Source of the DNA: JACRAR01 sp041674385
GTDB lineage: Bacteria; Pseudomonadota; Gammaproteobacteria; Burkholderiales; Rhodocyclaceae
Reading direction: 5' to 3'
Assembly: GCA_041674385.1 (NCBI GenBank)
Contig: JBAYVU010000010.1
Location: 18,343-82,342 of the forward strand
DNA length: 64,000 nucleotides
Shown here piece by piece: positions 1-9,157 of this stretch. The stretch's first letter is position 1. The number at the start of each line of letters is the position of its first letter. The notes beneath the pieces were generated by a model. It had not been told where the DNA came from, searched no databases, and saw only the letters and a program-made list of their open reading frames with translations. The translations under genes and the position numbers were made by a program.

Positions 1-1
1 C

Positions 2-2599
2 GAAGGCATCAGCGAATATCGCCTGGTCAACGGACTCAAGGTGCTGCTGTTTCCCGACGCATCCAAGCCGACCCTGACGGTCAATATCACCTACCTGGTC
101 GGGTCGCGCCACGAGAACTATGGCGAGACCGGCATGGCGCATTTGCTTGAGCACATGGTTTTCAAGGGCACGCCGACGCATCCGAATATTTCCAAGGAAT
201 TCGAGCAGCGCGGCGCCCGTCCCAATGGTTCGACCTGGCTCGACCGGACCAATTACTATGAGTTGCTGCCGGCCACCGAAGACAACCTGCAATGGGCGAT
301 CGCGCTGGAAGCCGACCGGATGGTGAACTCCTTCATCGCCAAAAAGGATCTCGATTCGGAGATGACGGTGGTGCGCAATGAATTCGAGATGGGCGAGAAC
401 AGGCCGCAAAGCGTCCTGCTGAAGCGCCTCCAGAGCATCGCTTACGACTGGCACAGCTACGGTCGCTCGACCATCGGCAACCGCAGCGATATCGAAAACG
501 TGCGCATCGAGAATTTGCAGGCCTTCTACCGCACCTACTACCAGCCCGACAATGCCGTGCTGGTCATCGCCGGCAAGTTCGATCCAGCCAAGGCGTTGCT
601 GTTTGTCGCCAGTTCGTTTGGCAACATTCCCCTGCCGCAACGCAAGCTGCCGCCGTTCTGGACCGTGGAGCCGACTCAGGATGGCGAACGCAGCTTCGTG
701 GTGCGCCGCAAGGACGACGTGCAGATGGTGTGGGTGGCGTACAAGGTGCCTTCGGCGCTGCACCCGCATAGCGATGCGCTGGAGCTCGCCGCCAAGATGC
801 TCGGCGACACGCCCACCGGACGCCTGCACAAGATGCTGGTCGAGAGCGGCAAGGCCACCACGGTTTTCAATTTCGATTTGACCGGCTACGCGCCCGGCCT
901 GCAGATCTTCGGCGCCACCGTGAAGAAAGGCAAAGCCGTGGAACCGGTGCGCGATGCGCTGCTCCAGGCGATAGAAGGATACTCGCGCACGCCGCCTTCG
1001 GCGCAGGAACTCGATCGCGTCAAAATCAAGGTTCGCAACCAGCTCGACGAGGTGTTCAATAACCACGAATCGATCGGCTTGGCGCTGTCCGAATTCGTCG
1101 CATTGGGCGACTGGCGCTTGTTTTTCAAGGTACGCGACGATCTGGCCAAAGTTACCGCCGCGGAGGTCGTGAATGCGACGCGGCTTTACTTTCGGCGCGA
1201 CAATCGCACCGTCGGCATCTATTTGCCGGAGGATGTTCCGCAGCGCGTAGACATTCCCGCCGCGCCGGCGCTCGCGGAGGTCATGAAAGACTTCGCGGTG
1301 TCGGCCTCGGTTTCCGAGGCGGAAAGCTTCGACCCGAGTCCGGCGAACATCGATGCCCGCACCCAGCGCTTGAGCATGGGCGGGATGAAGCTGGCGTTGT
1401 TGCCGAAGAAGAATCGCGGCGAGACGGTGACGGTCAGCTTGCGCCTGAATTATGGCGACGAGAAATCCCTGTTCGGCAAGCAAACCATTCAACAACTGAC
1501 TGCCGCCATGATCGGACGCGGCACCAGCCGCATGACGCGTGCCGAGCTGGCGGATGCCCGCGACAAACACAAAATGACAGGTGGTTTCTGGCACTTCCAG
1601 ACGACCGGTGCCAACTTGGCGAACGCCCTGCGCCTGGCCGTGCATGCGATCCGCCAGGCTTCATTTCCGGCCAGCGAGTTCGAACAGCTCAAGAAGGAGA
1701 CCCTCACCCACCTCGAAGCTCAGCGCAATGAGCCGGCTGCGCGTGCCGGTGAAGCCATCGCGCGGCATTTCAACCACTACCCCAAGGGCGACCCGCGTTA
1801 TGCCCCGTCGCTGGACGAGCAGCTGGCGGACCTGAAAGCGGTGACGCTGGACCAGGTCAAACTTTTCCATCGCGATTTCTACGGCGCCTCGTCCGGGCAG
1901 ATCGCTATCGTCGGCGATTTCGAGATGGAGCCGGCCAAGGCCGTGTTGCAAGAGGAACTGGCCAACTGGAAGAGCCGCCGCCCCTATGCCCGCGTGTATT
2001 GGCAGCACGCCGATATTCCGGCCGCCGAGATGCAGGTTGCCACGCCGGACAAGGAAAACGCCTATCTGAGCGCCCGCATCAACCTGGCACTCAAGGACGA
2101 TGCGCCGGACTATGCGGCCATGCTGGTGGCCAATAATGTCATGGGCGGAGGCTTCCTGAGCTCCCGCCTGATGGAACGGCTGCGCCAGAAAGAGGGCTTA
2201 AGCTACGGCACGCGTGCGCAGTTGTCCGTGTCCGCTTACGACAATGCGGGCCGTTGGAGCATCATGGCCATCGCGGCACCGCAGAACATGGCCAAGGCCG
2301 AGGCAGCGATACGCGAGGAAGTCGCGCGCGCGCTCCGGGAGGGTTTCTCTGCCGCAGAGATTGCCAGCGCCATCGACAACCTGTTGCAACTGCGCATGCA
2401 AACCCGGGCTCAGGATGCCGTCGTTGCGGGGACTTGGATCGACTACCTGGATCTCGGCCGCAGCTTTACCTCGTGGTCGGCGCGGATCGACCAGCAGATC
2501 AAGGCAGTCACTCCGGAAACCGCTCTGGCGGCATTTCGTAAGTATGTGCAGGCCGACAAGATCACGTTTGCTATCGCCGCAGACCCGGCCAAGCGCTAA
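2..2599 (+). CDS. M16 family zinc metallopeptidase, two-module, 5' end outside window
   Basis: The reading frame is open from base 2, before the first ATG at 41, and the residues before it (EYRLVNGLKVLL) are typical of the start of an M16 domain, so the gene begins upstream of the window. The inverted zinc motif HLLEH lies at 140-154, and a probable third ligand Glu sits about 76 residues later in NEFEMGE. The first half is the catalytic M16 module. The second half, from about base 1350, repeats the fold but lacks HxxEH, as in pitrilysin-like two-module proteases. Such enzymes degrade peptides, often in the periplasm; the signal peptide, if present, is out of view. It ends 98 bp before rpoH. 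Confidence 0.9.
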   Translation, partial: EGISEYRLVNGLKVLLFPDASKPTLTVNITYLVGSRHENYGETGMAHLLEHMVFKGTPTHPNISKEFEQRGARPNGSTWLDRTNYYELLPATEDNLQWAIALEADRMVNSFIAKKDLDSEMTVVRNEFEMGENRPQSVLLKRLQSIAYDWHSYGRSTIGNRSDIENVRIENLQAFYRTYYQPDNAVLVIAGKFDPAKALLFVASSFGNIPLPQRKLPPFWTVEPTQDGERSFVVRRKDDVQMVWVAYKVPSALHPHSDALELAAKMLGDTPTGRLHKMLVESGKATTVFNFDLTGYAPGLQIFGATVKKGKAVEPVRDALLQAIEGYSRTPPSAQELDRVKIKVRNQLDEVFNNHESIGLALSEFVALGDWRLFFKVRDDLAKVTAAEVVNATRLYFRRDNRTVGIYLPEDVPQRVDIPAAPALAEVMKDFAVSASVSEAESFDPSPANIDARTQRLSMGGMKLALLPKKNRGETVTVSLRLNYGDEKSLFGKQTIQQLTAAMIGRGTSRMTRAELADARDKHKMTGGFWHFQTTGANLANALRLAVHAIRQASFPASEFEQLKKETLTHLEAQRNEPAARAGEAIARHFNHYPKGDPRYAPSLDEQLADLKAVTLDQVKLFHRDFYGASSGQIAIVGDFEMEPAKAVLQEELANWKSRRPYARVYWQHADIPAAEMQVATPDKENAYLSARINLALKDDAPDYAAMLVANNVMGGGFLSSRLMERLRQKEGLSYGTRAQLSVSAYDNAGRWSIMAIAAPQNMAKAEAAIREEVARALREGFSAAEIASAIDNLLQLRMQTRAQDAVVAGTWIDYLDLGRSFTSWSARIDQQIKAVTPETALAAFRKYVQADKITFAIAADPAKR

Positions 2600-2647
2600 G
2601 AAGAACCAAGAACCCATTCACCCATTCGACAGAACTTTTCTGATTGA

Positions 2648-2674
2648 TTAGCACTCTTAGTCGATGAGTGCTAA
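2648..2674 (+). promoter_or_regulatory. CIRCE operator (HrcA binding site) upstream of rpoH
   Basis: A perfect inverted repeat, TTAGCACTC at 2648-2656 and GAGTGCTAA at 2666-2674, is separated by 9 bp. This is the canonical CIRCE arrangement. It sits 23 bp before the rpoH start codon and overlaps the likely promoter, so the repressor HrcA is expected to shut off rpoH at normal temperature. CIRCE in front of rpoH is known from comparative studies of betaproteobacteria. Confidence 0.93.
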
Positions 2675-2677
2675 AAT
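2648..2677 (+). promoter_or_regulatory. probable rpoH promoter overlapping CIRCE
   Basis: TTAGCA (2648-2653) and TAAAAT (2672-2677) are spaced by 18 bp and could be -35 and -10 elements. The -35 lies in the left CIRCE arm and the -10 overlaps the end of the right arm. A strong ribosome site, agggagg (2685-2691), follows. The assignment rests on matching alone and competes with the palindrome for the same bases. Confidence 0.45.
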
Positions 2678-2697
2678 GCAATCAAGGGAGGTGAATT

Positions 2698-3567
2698 ATG
2701 CGTAATGCGCTATCGATTCAACACTTTGCCTTGCCAACCACGGTTGGCAGCTTAGAAAACTATATTCAGGCGGCGAACCGCATGCCGATGCTCTCCGAAG
2801 CGGAGGAGATCGATTTGGCGCGCCGCTTCCGTAATCAGGATGACCTGGAAGCGGCACGAGAGTTGGTGTTGTCCCATCTGCGCCTGGTGATTTCGATTGC
2901 CCGTGGCTATTTGGGGTATGGCTTGCCGCATGCCGACTTGATACAGGAAGGCAATATCGGGCTGATGAAGGCCGTCAAGCGTTTCGATCCGGAACGGGGA
3001 GTGCGTTTGGTTTCGTTCGCCATTCATTGGATCAAGGCCGAGATTCACGAATACGTCTTGAAGAACTGGCGTCTGGTGAAGGTCGCTACGACCAAAGCCC
3101 AGCGCAAGCTGTTCTTCAATCTGCGCAGCCTGAAAAAAGGCTTCGCAACCTTGAGTCCGGATGAGGTCCGGGCAGTCGCCAGCCAACTCGGCGTCAAGCC
3201 CGATGAGGTCGTCGAGATGGAAACGCGTCTGTCCGGCCAGGATGTTTCCCTGGAACCTCTCAGCGAAGACGAAGACGATCAATATTCCCCGATCGCCTAT
3301 TTGCCGGCGGATGTCAGCAGCGAACCTTCGGCGGTGTTGGAACGCAAGGAATACGACCATCTTCAGGGGGAAGGCCTGCGCGAAGCATTGGCCGGACTGG
3401 ATGAACGCAGCCGCAATATCGTTGCGAAACGCTGGCTGGCCGATGAAGGCGAAGCCCAGACGCTGCATGAACTGGCTGCGGAATACGGCGTTTCCGCCGA
3501 ACGCATTCGCCAGATCGAAGTCAAGGCTTTGCAAAAAATGCGCGGGGCACTGACGGCTGCCGCATAA
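2698..3567 (+). CDS. rpoH: RNA polymerase heat-shock sigma factor sigma-32
   Basis: This 289-residue sigma-70 family protein directs RNA polymerase to heat-shock promoters. Region 2 contains DLIQEGNIGLMKAVKRFDP. The RpoH-box segment QRKLFFNLR, which separates RpoH from RpoD and RpoS, lies at about residues 139-147. Region 4 ends with a helix-turn-helix (YGVSAERIRQIEVKAL). The length is normal for RpoH (about 285). ATG at 2698 is supported by AGGGAGG eight bases upstream. A CIRCE operator directly upstream predicts HrcA control in addition to any post-translational control. A strong terminator follows, so it is monocistronic. Confidence 0.96.
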   Translation: MRNALSIQHFALPTTVGSLENYIQAANRMPMLSEAEEIDLARRFRNQDDLEAARELVLSHLRLVISIARGYLGYGLPHADLIQEGNIGLMKAVKRFDPERGVRLVSFAIHWIKAEIHEYVLKNWRLVKVATTKAQRKLFFNLRSLKKGFATLSPDEVRAVASQLGVKPDEVVEMETRLSGQDVSLEPLSEDEDDQYSPIAYLPADVSSEPSAVLERKEYDHLQGEGLREALAGLDERSRNIVAKRWLADEGEAQTLHELAAEYGVSAERIRQIEVKALQKMRGALTAAA

Positions 3568-3581
3568 GTTGTTGCCAACAA

Positions 3582-3620
3582 ACGGGCCGCCCAGCGACAC
3601 TGGGCGGCCCGTGGTTTTTT
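3582..3620 (+). terminator. Rho-independent terminator of rpoH
   Basis: A 13-bp GC-rich stem (acgggccgcccag / ctgggcggcccgt) with a 5-base loop is followed by ggtttttt. It lies 15 bp after the rpoH stop and abuts the 3' end of the convergent SCO1-like gene. On the opposite strand there is no clear T tract, so it mainly serves rpoH. Confidence 0.9.
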
Positions 3621-4236
3621 ATTTCCCCGCCAGCAGCAGCTTGAGATCGGCCGCGATGTTCTGCGGCGACGTGGCGAACATCATGTACAGCCGCAAGCGG
3701 CCCTGTGGGTCATACACATAACCATTGGCGGTATGGTCAACGGTATAGGTGTTCGGCGTACTTCCCGCCTGTTTTTGATAGAACACCTTGAATTCACTGG
3801 CTGTGGCGGCGGTAGTGGCAGCATCGGCAGACAAGCCGACAAACGACGGGTTGAATTGCGGAACGTAAGCCGCAAGCAATTCACGGGTATCGCGTTCAGG
3901 ATCAACCGTGATGAACAGCACCTGCACGCGCTGGGCATCCTCGCCGAGCAGCTTCATCGCCTCGGCCAAGTTGGCCAGCGTGGTCGGACAGACATCCGGA
4001 CATTGCAGGTATCCAAAGAAAACGATCACCGCCTTGCCTTTGTAATCAGCCAGACGGCGCAGTTTGCCGGTGTGGTCGGTCAGTGGCACGGCAAACTCCC
4101 GAGCGAATTCTGCACCGGTAATATTGGTGCTGGTGAAGCGTGGCGGTTCGCCACAAGCAAACAGCAAAGCAGCAAGGCCAATGATCAGCCAGCGGCTGCT
4201 GGCAGCACGGCGGAGGGAACGAGAGCAGATATTCAT
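3619..4236 (-). CDS. SCO1/SenC-family copper chaperone lipoprotein
   Basis: SCO proteins carry copper to the CuA centre of cytochrome c oxidase or act as thiol-disulfide proteins at the membrane. The ATG at 4236 gives 205 residues with a signal peptide ending in a lipobox-like LLFACG, so it is probably an outer-leaflet lipoprotein. The copper motif CPDVC lies in a thioredoxin-like fold, and the conserved distal His is in TVDHTAN. The frame stays open upstream to 4503, but that part overlaps the preceding gene and looks non-coding. Its start overlaps the stop of the upstream membrane-protein gene (ATGA), implying coupled translation. Confidence 0.92.
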   Translation of the reverse strand: MNICSRSLRRAASSRWLIIGLAALLFACGEPPRFTSTNITGAEFAREFAVPLTDHTGKLRRLADYKGKAVIVFFGYLQCPDVCPTTLANLAEAMKLLGEDAQRVQVLFITVDPERDTRELLAAYVPQFNPSFVGLSADAATTAATASEFKVFYQKQAGSTPNTYTVDHTANGYVYDPQGRLRLYMMFATSPQNIAADLKLLLAGK

Positions 4237-5024
4237 GATTTTGAATGGGCGGATCCGAGCAAGTGCGTTACGGGAATGAGTATCCCCAATATCAGGGGTT
4301 GATGCAGCAGGTAGATGGCCAGGGTATGTCGTCCCAGCCATGCCAGGGTCAGCGTGGCGCGCGATTGCTTTGCTGGGTTTTCGCTTGGCTGTTGCCGGAT
4401 AGACAGCTTTGCAGCTGCGTATCCGATCAGGCAGACGCCGAACCAAGGCATCATCGGCACATAATCCAAGGTCTGGGGCTTGTGGGTCATCAAACCCAGC
4501 CATGCCAAGCCAGGAAAGTCGAAAACAGGATGGGAATAACTATTGCCCAGCCCGATAGCGACAAGCCCCAGCAGGCCAGCCAGCCAGGTCTGAAGCGGCT
4601 GTAGCAGCACGACGAAGCTCATTAGGGCGATCGCATGCAAGGCGCCAAAATAGATCGTCCAGCCGGGGAGAAATATCCAACTGCCTGCTGTGACCAATAC
4701 GGCGGCAGCCGCTATTTTCCCGGTTCGCAGCAATTTCTGTTGCAGGTCTTTTTGTTGTATTTCCGCCAAAGCCAGGCTTGCGCCGACGATCGTCAAGAAT
4801 GACCCGAGAATCAACGCACGCGCGGCCAGCCAGCGCGGATCGTCGTTGATGTCGTAATGAATCCAGCCCAGGTAGTTCAGATCGAAGCCGAGATGATAGA
4901 AAATCATCATCAAGAGAGCCCCACCGCGAATCGCGTCGATTGCCGCGATTCGCGGTGTCGTCGGCTTACGCAAGTCTTTGCCGGGCAGTCTTGCCGGCGC
5001 ATGCGATGGACGCGATTTCCTCAT
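4233..5024 (-). CDS. DUF1624 / heparan-alpha-glucosaminide acetyltransferase-like membrane protein
   Basis: This is a polytopic membrane protein of about 260 residues with a conserved N-terminal IDAIRGGALLMMIFYHLGFD, typical of the DUF1624/HGSNAT-like acyltransferase family, and about seven hydrophobic segments. The C-terminal HTLAIYLLHQPLILG is another family hallmark. The family is thought to move acyl groups across membranes, but the substrate is not known. I chose ATG at 5024. A GTG at 5051 would add nine residues but sits too close to the only purine-rich upstream stretch. It lies 37 bp after hprK, so co-transcription is likely. Confidence 0.8.
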   Translation of the reverse strand: MRKSRPSHAPARLPGKDLRKPTTPRIAAIDAIRGGALLMMIFYHLGFDLNYLGWIHYDINDDPRWLAARALILGSFLTIVGASLALAEIQQKDLQQKLLRTGKIAAAAVLVTAGSWIFLPGWTIYFGALHAIALMSFVVLLQPLQTWLAGLLGLVAIGLGNSYSHPVFDFPGLAWLGLMTHKPQTLDYVPMMPWFGVCLIGYAAAKLSIRQQPSENPAKQSRATLTLAWLGRHTLAIYLLHQPLILGILIPVTHLLGSAHSKS

Positions 5025-5061
5025 TCGCACACATCGATTAATTGAGAACACACCCTTGTAT

Positions 5062-6009
5062 CTAGTGGTAGGGATCGTTGTCGTTGAAGCTGAGCGCCCG
5101 TTCCTGCCGGTCGAGAAATTCCTGCATGCTGTCTATGCCGCGGTAATGGAGGATCGTCGAGCGTACCGCGGCCTCCAGCAACACGGCCAGGTTACGTCCA
5201 GCGGCGACGGGGATTGCCACCTTGCGTACCGGCAGGCCGAGGATGGTCTCGGTTTGCGCGTCGAGGGGCAGCCGTGCGGCTTCAGGTACGCCAACCAGCG
5301 TCTTTTGCAGATAGACGATGAGCTTGAGCTTCATCTTGCGACGGCAAGCGGTCTCGCCGAAAATCGTGCGGATGTTGAGCAGGCCCAGTCCGCGCACTTC
5401 AAGAAAATCCTTGAGCAGTTCGGGGCAACGGCCTTCGAGGGTGTCGGGGGATATGCGCGACACCTCGACGACATCGTCCGCCACCAGGCCATGACCACGC
5501 GAAATGAGGTCGAGGCCGAGCTCGCTTTTCCCGACGCCGGAATCGCCGGTAATCAACACGCCCATGCCCAGCACATCCATGAACACGCCGTGAAGAGAGA
5601 CGGTTTCCGCCAGTTGACGCGACAGGTACAGGCGGAAAGAATCGATTACCGCGGCGGCAGAGAACGGCGAAACGAATAACGGGGTATTGCCGCGTTCGCA
5701 TAGACCGCGAAGCGTTTCGGGAATGGCGCAAGCGTCGGCGACGATGATGGCGGGCGGGCGGGCGGCGATGATTTCCCCGATATGATGAATGACTTTTTCC
5801 TGCGGTTGGGTGACTGCCCAGCTTATCTCGGGCGAACCGAGCACCTGGATACGGTCCGGATGAATCAGGTTGAGATGGCCGACCAGATCGGCCGGAGAAA
5901 TGTCGAGCTGAGCGACTGAAATGGTGGCATTGAGCGATCCGCACACCCACTCCAGTTGCAGCCTGTCACGATTGCGCTCAAACAGCTGCGCGACGATAAG
6001 ATGGGGCAT
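5062..6009 (-). CDS. hprK: HPr kinase/phosphorylase
   Basis: HprK phosphorylates or dephosphorylates the regulatory serine of HPr. In Gram-negative bacteria it works in the regulatory phosphotransferase branch rather than in sugar uptake. The 315 residues show the Walker A motif GDSGVGKS at about 155-162, the catalytic His in LHGVFMDVLG just before it, and the HprK signature EVRGLGLLNI. The length matches the family. The start overlaps the 3' end of ptsN by 32 bp, and the rpoN-hpf-ptsN-hprK order is the classic betaproteobacterial one. Confidence 0.96.
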   Translation of the reverse strand: MPHLIVAQLFERNRDRLQLEWVCGSLNATISVAQLDISPADLVGHLNLIHPDRIQVLGSPEISWAVTQPQEKVIHHIGEIIAARPPAIIVADACAIPETLRGLCERGNTPLFVSPFSAAAVIDSFRLYLSRQLAETVSLHGVFMDVLGMGVLITGDSGVGKSELGLDLISRGHGLVADDVVEVSRISPDTLEGRCPELLKDFLEVRGLGLLNIRTIFGETACRRKMKLKLIVYLQKTLVGVPEAARLPLDAQTETILGLPVRKVAIPVAAGRNLAVLLEAAVRSTILHYRGIDSMQEFLDRQERALSFNDNDPYH

Positions 6010-6463
6010 CGCTTTGCCAGTTCATGAACAAGGAATGGACCGCTAAGGGGTCGGCTCCGCGCATAAGCTGCTCGCGGAAGCCGGGATCGGAGAACATTTG
6101 AGCCAGTTCGGACAGAATCTGCAAATGACGTTCAGTGGCCGCTTCAGGCACCAACAGCACAAAGGCCAGGGAGACGGGCTTGCCGTCGGGGGCGTCGAAC
6201 TGCACTGGGGTTGCCAGCCGCAGAAAGCCGCCAACAGCTTCTTTGAGGCCATTGATGCGTCCATGAGGAATAGCAATGCCTTGGCCCAATCCGGTCGAGC
6301 CCAGTTTCTCGCGGGCGAAGAGGGCATCATATACCGCACTGCGGGCGATGCCTTGCTGATTTTCAAACAACAACCCGGCTTGCTCGAAAACACGCTTCTT
6401 GCTGCTTGCTTCGAGATCGAGGAGGATGTTTGCCGGGGACAGAAGTTTTGCTATCAGGTTCAT
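5978..6463 (-). CDS. ptsN: PTS IIA-like nitrogen regulatory protein EIIA-Ntr
   Basis: This is the phosphoacceptor of the nitrogen PTS, receiving phosphate from HPr-like NPr and controlling potassium, nitrogen and stress responses. The ATG at 6463 gives 161 residues starting MNLIAKLLSP, which matches the family. The longer open frame to 6580 adds residues unlike any PtsN. The phosphorylated His is in GIAIPHGRI. It follows hpf and overlaps hprK. Confidence 0.94.
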   Translation of the reverse strand: MNLIAKLLSPANILLDLEASSKKRVFEQAGLLFENQQGIARSAVYDALFAREKLGSTGLGQGIAIPHGRINGLKEAVGGFLRLATPVQFDAPDGKPVSLAFVLLVPEAATERHLQILSELAQMFSDPGFREQLMRGADPLAVHSLFMNWQSDAPSYRRAAV

Positions 6464-6542
6464 CGGTAACGAGAAAGGAAAAATTCCTTCGCCGATCAGG
6501 GAACAGTATACCGTGAAAGGCAGGAAGGGGTTTCTGTCCGCA

Positions 6543-6863
6543 CTACTCTGCCGGTTGGCGTTTATGCCCTTCATGGGCATGGTTCGAGTTCTTCTCCTTG
6601 TACTTCACCACCTGGCGATCGAGTTTGTCGGCCAGGGTATCGATGGCGGCATATAAATCGGCTTCGATGCTGTCGGCGTGGATATCCTTGCCTTTGACGT
6701 GCAACGTGACTTCTGCCTTCTGATTGAGCTTATCTACGGACAAGATGACATGGGCGCTGGTGACATTGTCGAAGTGACGGATCACTCGGTCGAGCTTGGC
6801 TTTGACATAGTCGTGGATGGCCGGAGTGACTTCTATATGGTGACCGGTGATGTTGAGATTCAT
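6543..6863 (-). CDS. hpf: Ribosome hibernation-promoting factor, short form
   Basis: This ribosome-associated sigma-54 modulation protein binds the 30S subunit and promotes inactive ribosome dimers in stationary phase. The ATG at 6863 (MNLNITGHHIEV) gives 106 residues, the size of the short HPF/YfiA form without the C-terminal dimerisation domain. An upstream ATG at 6896 is possible but would nearly abut rpoN and extend past the conserved start. It lies 29 bp after the rpoN stop. Its position downstream of rpoN is conserved in proteobacteria. Confidence 0.94.
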   Translation of the reverse strand: MNLNITGHHIEVTPAIHDYVKAKLDRVIRHFDNVTSAHVILSVDKLNQKAEVTLHVKGKDIHADSIEADLYAAIDTLADKLDRQVVKYKEKNSNHAHEGHKRQPAE

Positions 6864-6892
6864 GATGGCTCCTTGTTGGGGGTGCTGCGGTA

Positions 6893-8362
6893 TCAAAAGG
6901 TCTTGCGTAAATTGACCGGCGGAATGTTCAGGCCCTCGCGGTACTTGGCAATGGTCCGCCGCGCCACGACAATGCCCTGCTGGCCGAGGATTTCAGCGAT
7001 GCTGGCGTCGGAGAGCGGCTTATGGCCATCTTCCGCACTCACGAGTTGTTTGATGAGCGCCCGGATCGCAGTGGATGATGCCGCGCCGCCGGCCTCAGTG
7101 GCGACATGGCTGCCAAAAAAATATTTAAGTTCGAAAATGCCGCGCGGACTCGCCATGAACTTCTGCGTAGTGACGCGCGATATGGTCGATTCGTGCAGGC
7201 CGAGGGTTTCGGCGATCTCGCGCAGGGTCAGTGGCCGCATCGCCACTTCGCCATGCTCGAAGAATTGCCGCTGGCGGTCGACGATTGCCTGCGACACGCG
7301 CAGGATGGTATCGAAGCGTTGCTGTACGTTCTTGATCAGCCACTTGGCTTCCTGCAACTGGCTGGTGAGTCCGGCACCGTTACTGCCTGCCCCCCCCCCG
7401 CTGCCGCGACTGCGTTGCAGGATGTCGGCATATAGCCGGTTGATGCGCAGGCGTGGCATGGCGTCCTGATTCAGACTGACGGTCCAGCCGCTGCGCAGCT
7501 TGCGCACCACCACGTCGGGGACGATGTATCGCGTATCGTTCGGCGCATATTGGGCGCCGGGGCGCGGATTGAGCGAGCATATCAAGGCATGCGCGTTGCG
7601 CAGCGCATCATCGTCGCAGTGCAGCACTTTTTTCAGCTTGGTGAAGTCATGCGCGGCCAGCAAAGCCAAGTGCTGACGCACCAGCAGCAGCGCCAGATCG
7701 CGGTTCGGCGAAACCGCCTGGGTTTCCAGTTGCAAGGCCAGACATTCCTGCGGGCTTCGCGCAGCGATGCCGGCAGGATCGAAATTCTGCAAATGGCACA
7801 AAGCGATCCGCAATTCCTCCAGCAGTTCCTCGCGGTCGACCTCCTGATTTTCTTCAGCCAGTACGTCGAGTAATTCTTCCAGATCTTGCGCCAGATAGCC
7901 GTCATCATCGAGTGCCTCAATGAGGAAGTTGACCATGCTTCTGTCCCGGTCCGAGAGCTGGGTAAATCCGAGTTGCGCATTCAGATGGTCACGCAACGAA
8001 GTGTTCGCCGCCTGGATCTCGGCGAAATCGGACTCGTCGCCATCGTTGCTGTCGCGCGGGCCATGATTGCTTGGCGCATCGCCACTCCAGTTGGAATCGG
8101 TGGGAATGCTGTAATCTTCGTCGTAGCTCGGCGTCGGCGGTTCGTCGGCAACCGACTCGGTTGAGGGCAATGCATCGCTGCTCGCGATGAAAGACGCACC
8201 ATCGCTGGGTTCTTCGCGTTCGAGCATGGGGTTGTCTTGCAGGAACTGCTCGATTTCCTGGTTGAGTTCAAGCGTGGATAGCTGCAACAACCGGATCGAC
8301 TGCTGCAATTGCGGCGTCAGCGCAAGGTGCTGGGAAAGTTTGAGTTGGAGCGTCTGTTTCAT
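6893..8362 (-). CDS. rpoN: RNA polymerase sigma-54 factor
   Basis: RpoN recognises -24/-12 promoters and needs ATP-driven activators. The 489 residues open with the Gln-rich activator-contact region (QLKLSQHLALTPQLQQSIRLLQ) and have an acidic linker at about 50-110. The core-binding domain follows, then the helix-turn-helix, and the RpoN box ARRTIAKYRE lies near the C terminus, ending PPVNLRK. Length and order of regions are normal. It follows lptB by 24 bp. Confidence 0.97.
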   Translation of the reverse strand: MKQTLQLKLSQHLALTPQLQQSIRLLQLSTLELNQEIEQFLQDNPMLEREEPSDGASFIASSDALPSTESVADEPPTPSYDEDYSIPTDSNWSGDAPSNHGPRDSNDGDESDFAEIQAANTSLRDHLNAQLGFTQLSDRDRSMVNFLIEALDDDGYLAQDLEELLDVLAEENQEVDREELLEELRIALCHLQNFDPAGIAARSPQECLALQLETQAVSPNRDLALLLVRQHLALLAAHDFTKLKKVLHCDDDALRNAHALICSLNPRPGAQYAPNDTRYIVPDVVVRKLRSGWTVSLNQDAMPRLRINRLYADILQRSRGSGGGAGSNGAGLTSQLQEAKWLIKNVQQRFDTILRVSQAIVDRQRQFFEHGEVAMRPLTLREIAETLGLHESTISRVTTQKFMASPRGIFELKYFFGSHVATEAGGAASSTAIRALIKQLVSAEDGHKPLSDASIAEILGQQGIVVARRTIAKYREGLNIPPVNLRKTF

Positions 8363-8386
8363 GATCCGGTCTGGTTTCCGACGAAT

Positions 8387-9157
8387 CTACATGCGGAAAT
8401 TTTCGCCAAGATAGACCTTGCGGACGCTTTCATTATAGACAATTTCATCTGGCCTGCCGGAAGCCAGTACTTCGCCGGCGTTGATGATGGTAGCACGATC
8501 GCAGATGCCCAGCGTTTCGCGGACGTTGTGGTCGGTGATGAGCACGCCGATGCCGCGTTCCTTGAGGAAACCGATGATTTTCTGGATATCGATCACGGCG
8601 ATTGGATCTACGCCGGCGAACGGCTCATCCAGCAGGATGAAGCGCGGGGTGGTCGCCAGGGCGCGGGCGATTTCGACACGGCGCCGTTCGCCGCCGGAAA
8701 GCGAGATGGCGGAATTGTCGCGCAGGTGCGTGATGTGCAACTCCTGCAACAGGGCATCCAGGCGGTCTTCGATTTCTTCCGGCGACAATTTCTGTAGTTC
8801 AAGGACCGCACGGATGTTATCCGCGACTGTCAGTTTGCGGAACACCGAATTTTCCTGCGGCAGGTAGGAAAGCCCGAGCCGCGCACGGCGGTGGATCGGC
8901 ATGTGGGTGAGATTGGCGCTGGCGGTGCCGTGATCGAGGTGAATGTCGCCGCCGTCGGCGGCAACCAGGCCAACGATCATGTAAAAGCAAGTCGTCTTGC
9001 CGGCGCCGTTGGGGCCCAGCAAACCGATGACCTCGCCGCTGCCGACGTCGAAGGAGACATTCTTGACCACGTTGCGGGTTTTGTATCTCTTGCTGAGACC
9101 GCTGACTACAAGCCGGCTGGCAGAGCCATTCAGCTTGGCTGTTTGAGGTTCATTCAT
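8387..9157 (-). CDS. lptB: LPS export ABC transporter ATP-binding protein
   Basis: LptB powers extraction of lipopolysaccharide from the inner membrane with LptF/LptG. The 256 residues carry Walker A GPNGAGKT, signature LSGGERRR, Walker B FILLDEPFAGVDP and the switch His in ITDHNVRET. It starts inside the end of recX (8-bp overlap). The usual upstream partners lptC and lptA are not here: the gene is joined directly to recA-recX. The strongly conserved LptB-type LSGGERRRVEIARAL segment favours this over a generic amino-acid transporter ATPase, and the rpoN neighbour supports it. Confidence 0.95.
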   Translation of the reverse strand: MNEPQTAKLNGSASRLVVSGLSKRYKTRNVVKNVSFDVGSGEVIGLLGPNGAGKTTCFYMIVGLVAADGGDIHLDHGTASANLTHMPIHRRARLGLSYLPQENSVFRKLTVADNIRAVLELQKLSPEEIEDRLDALLQELHITHLRDNSAISLSGGERRRVEIARALATTPRFILLDEPFAGVDPIAVIDIQKIIGFLKERGIGVLITDHNVRETLGICDRATIINAGEVLASGRPDEIVYNESVRKVYLGENFRM

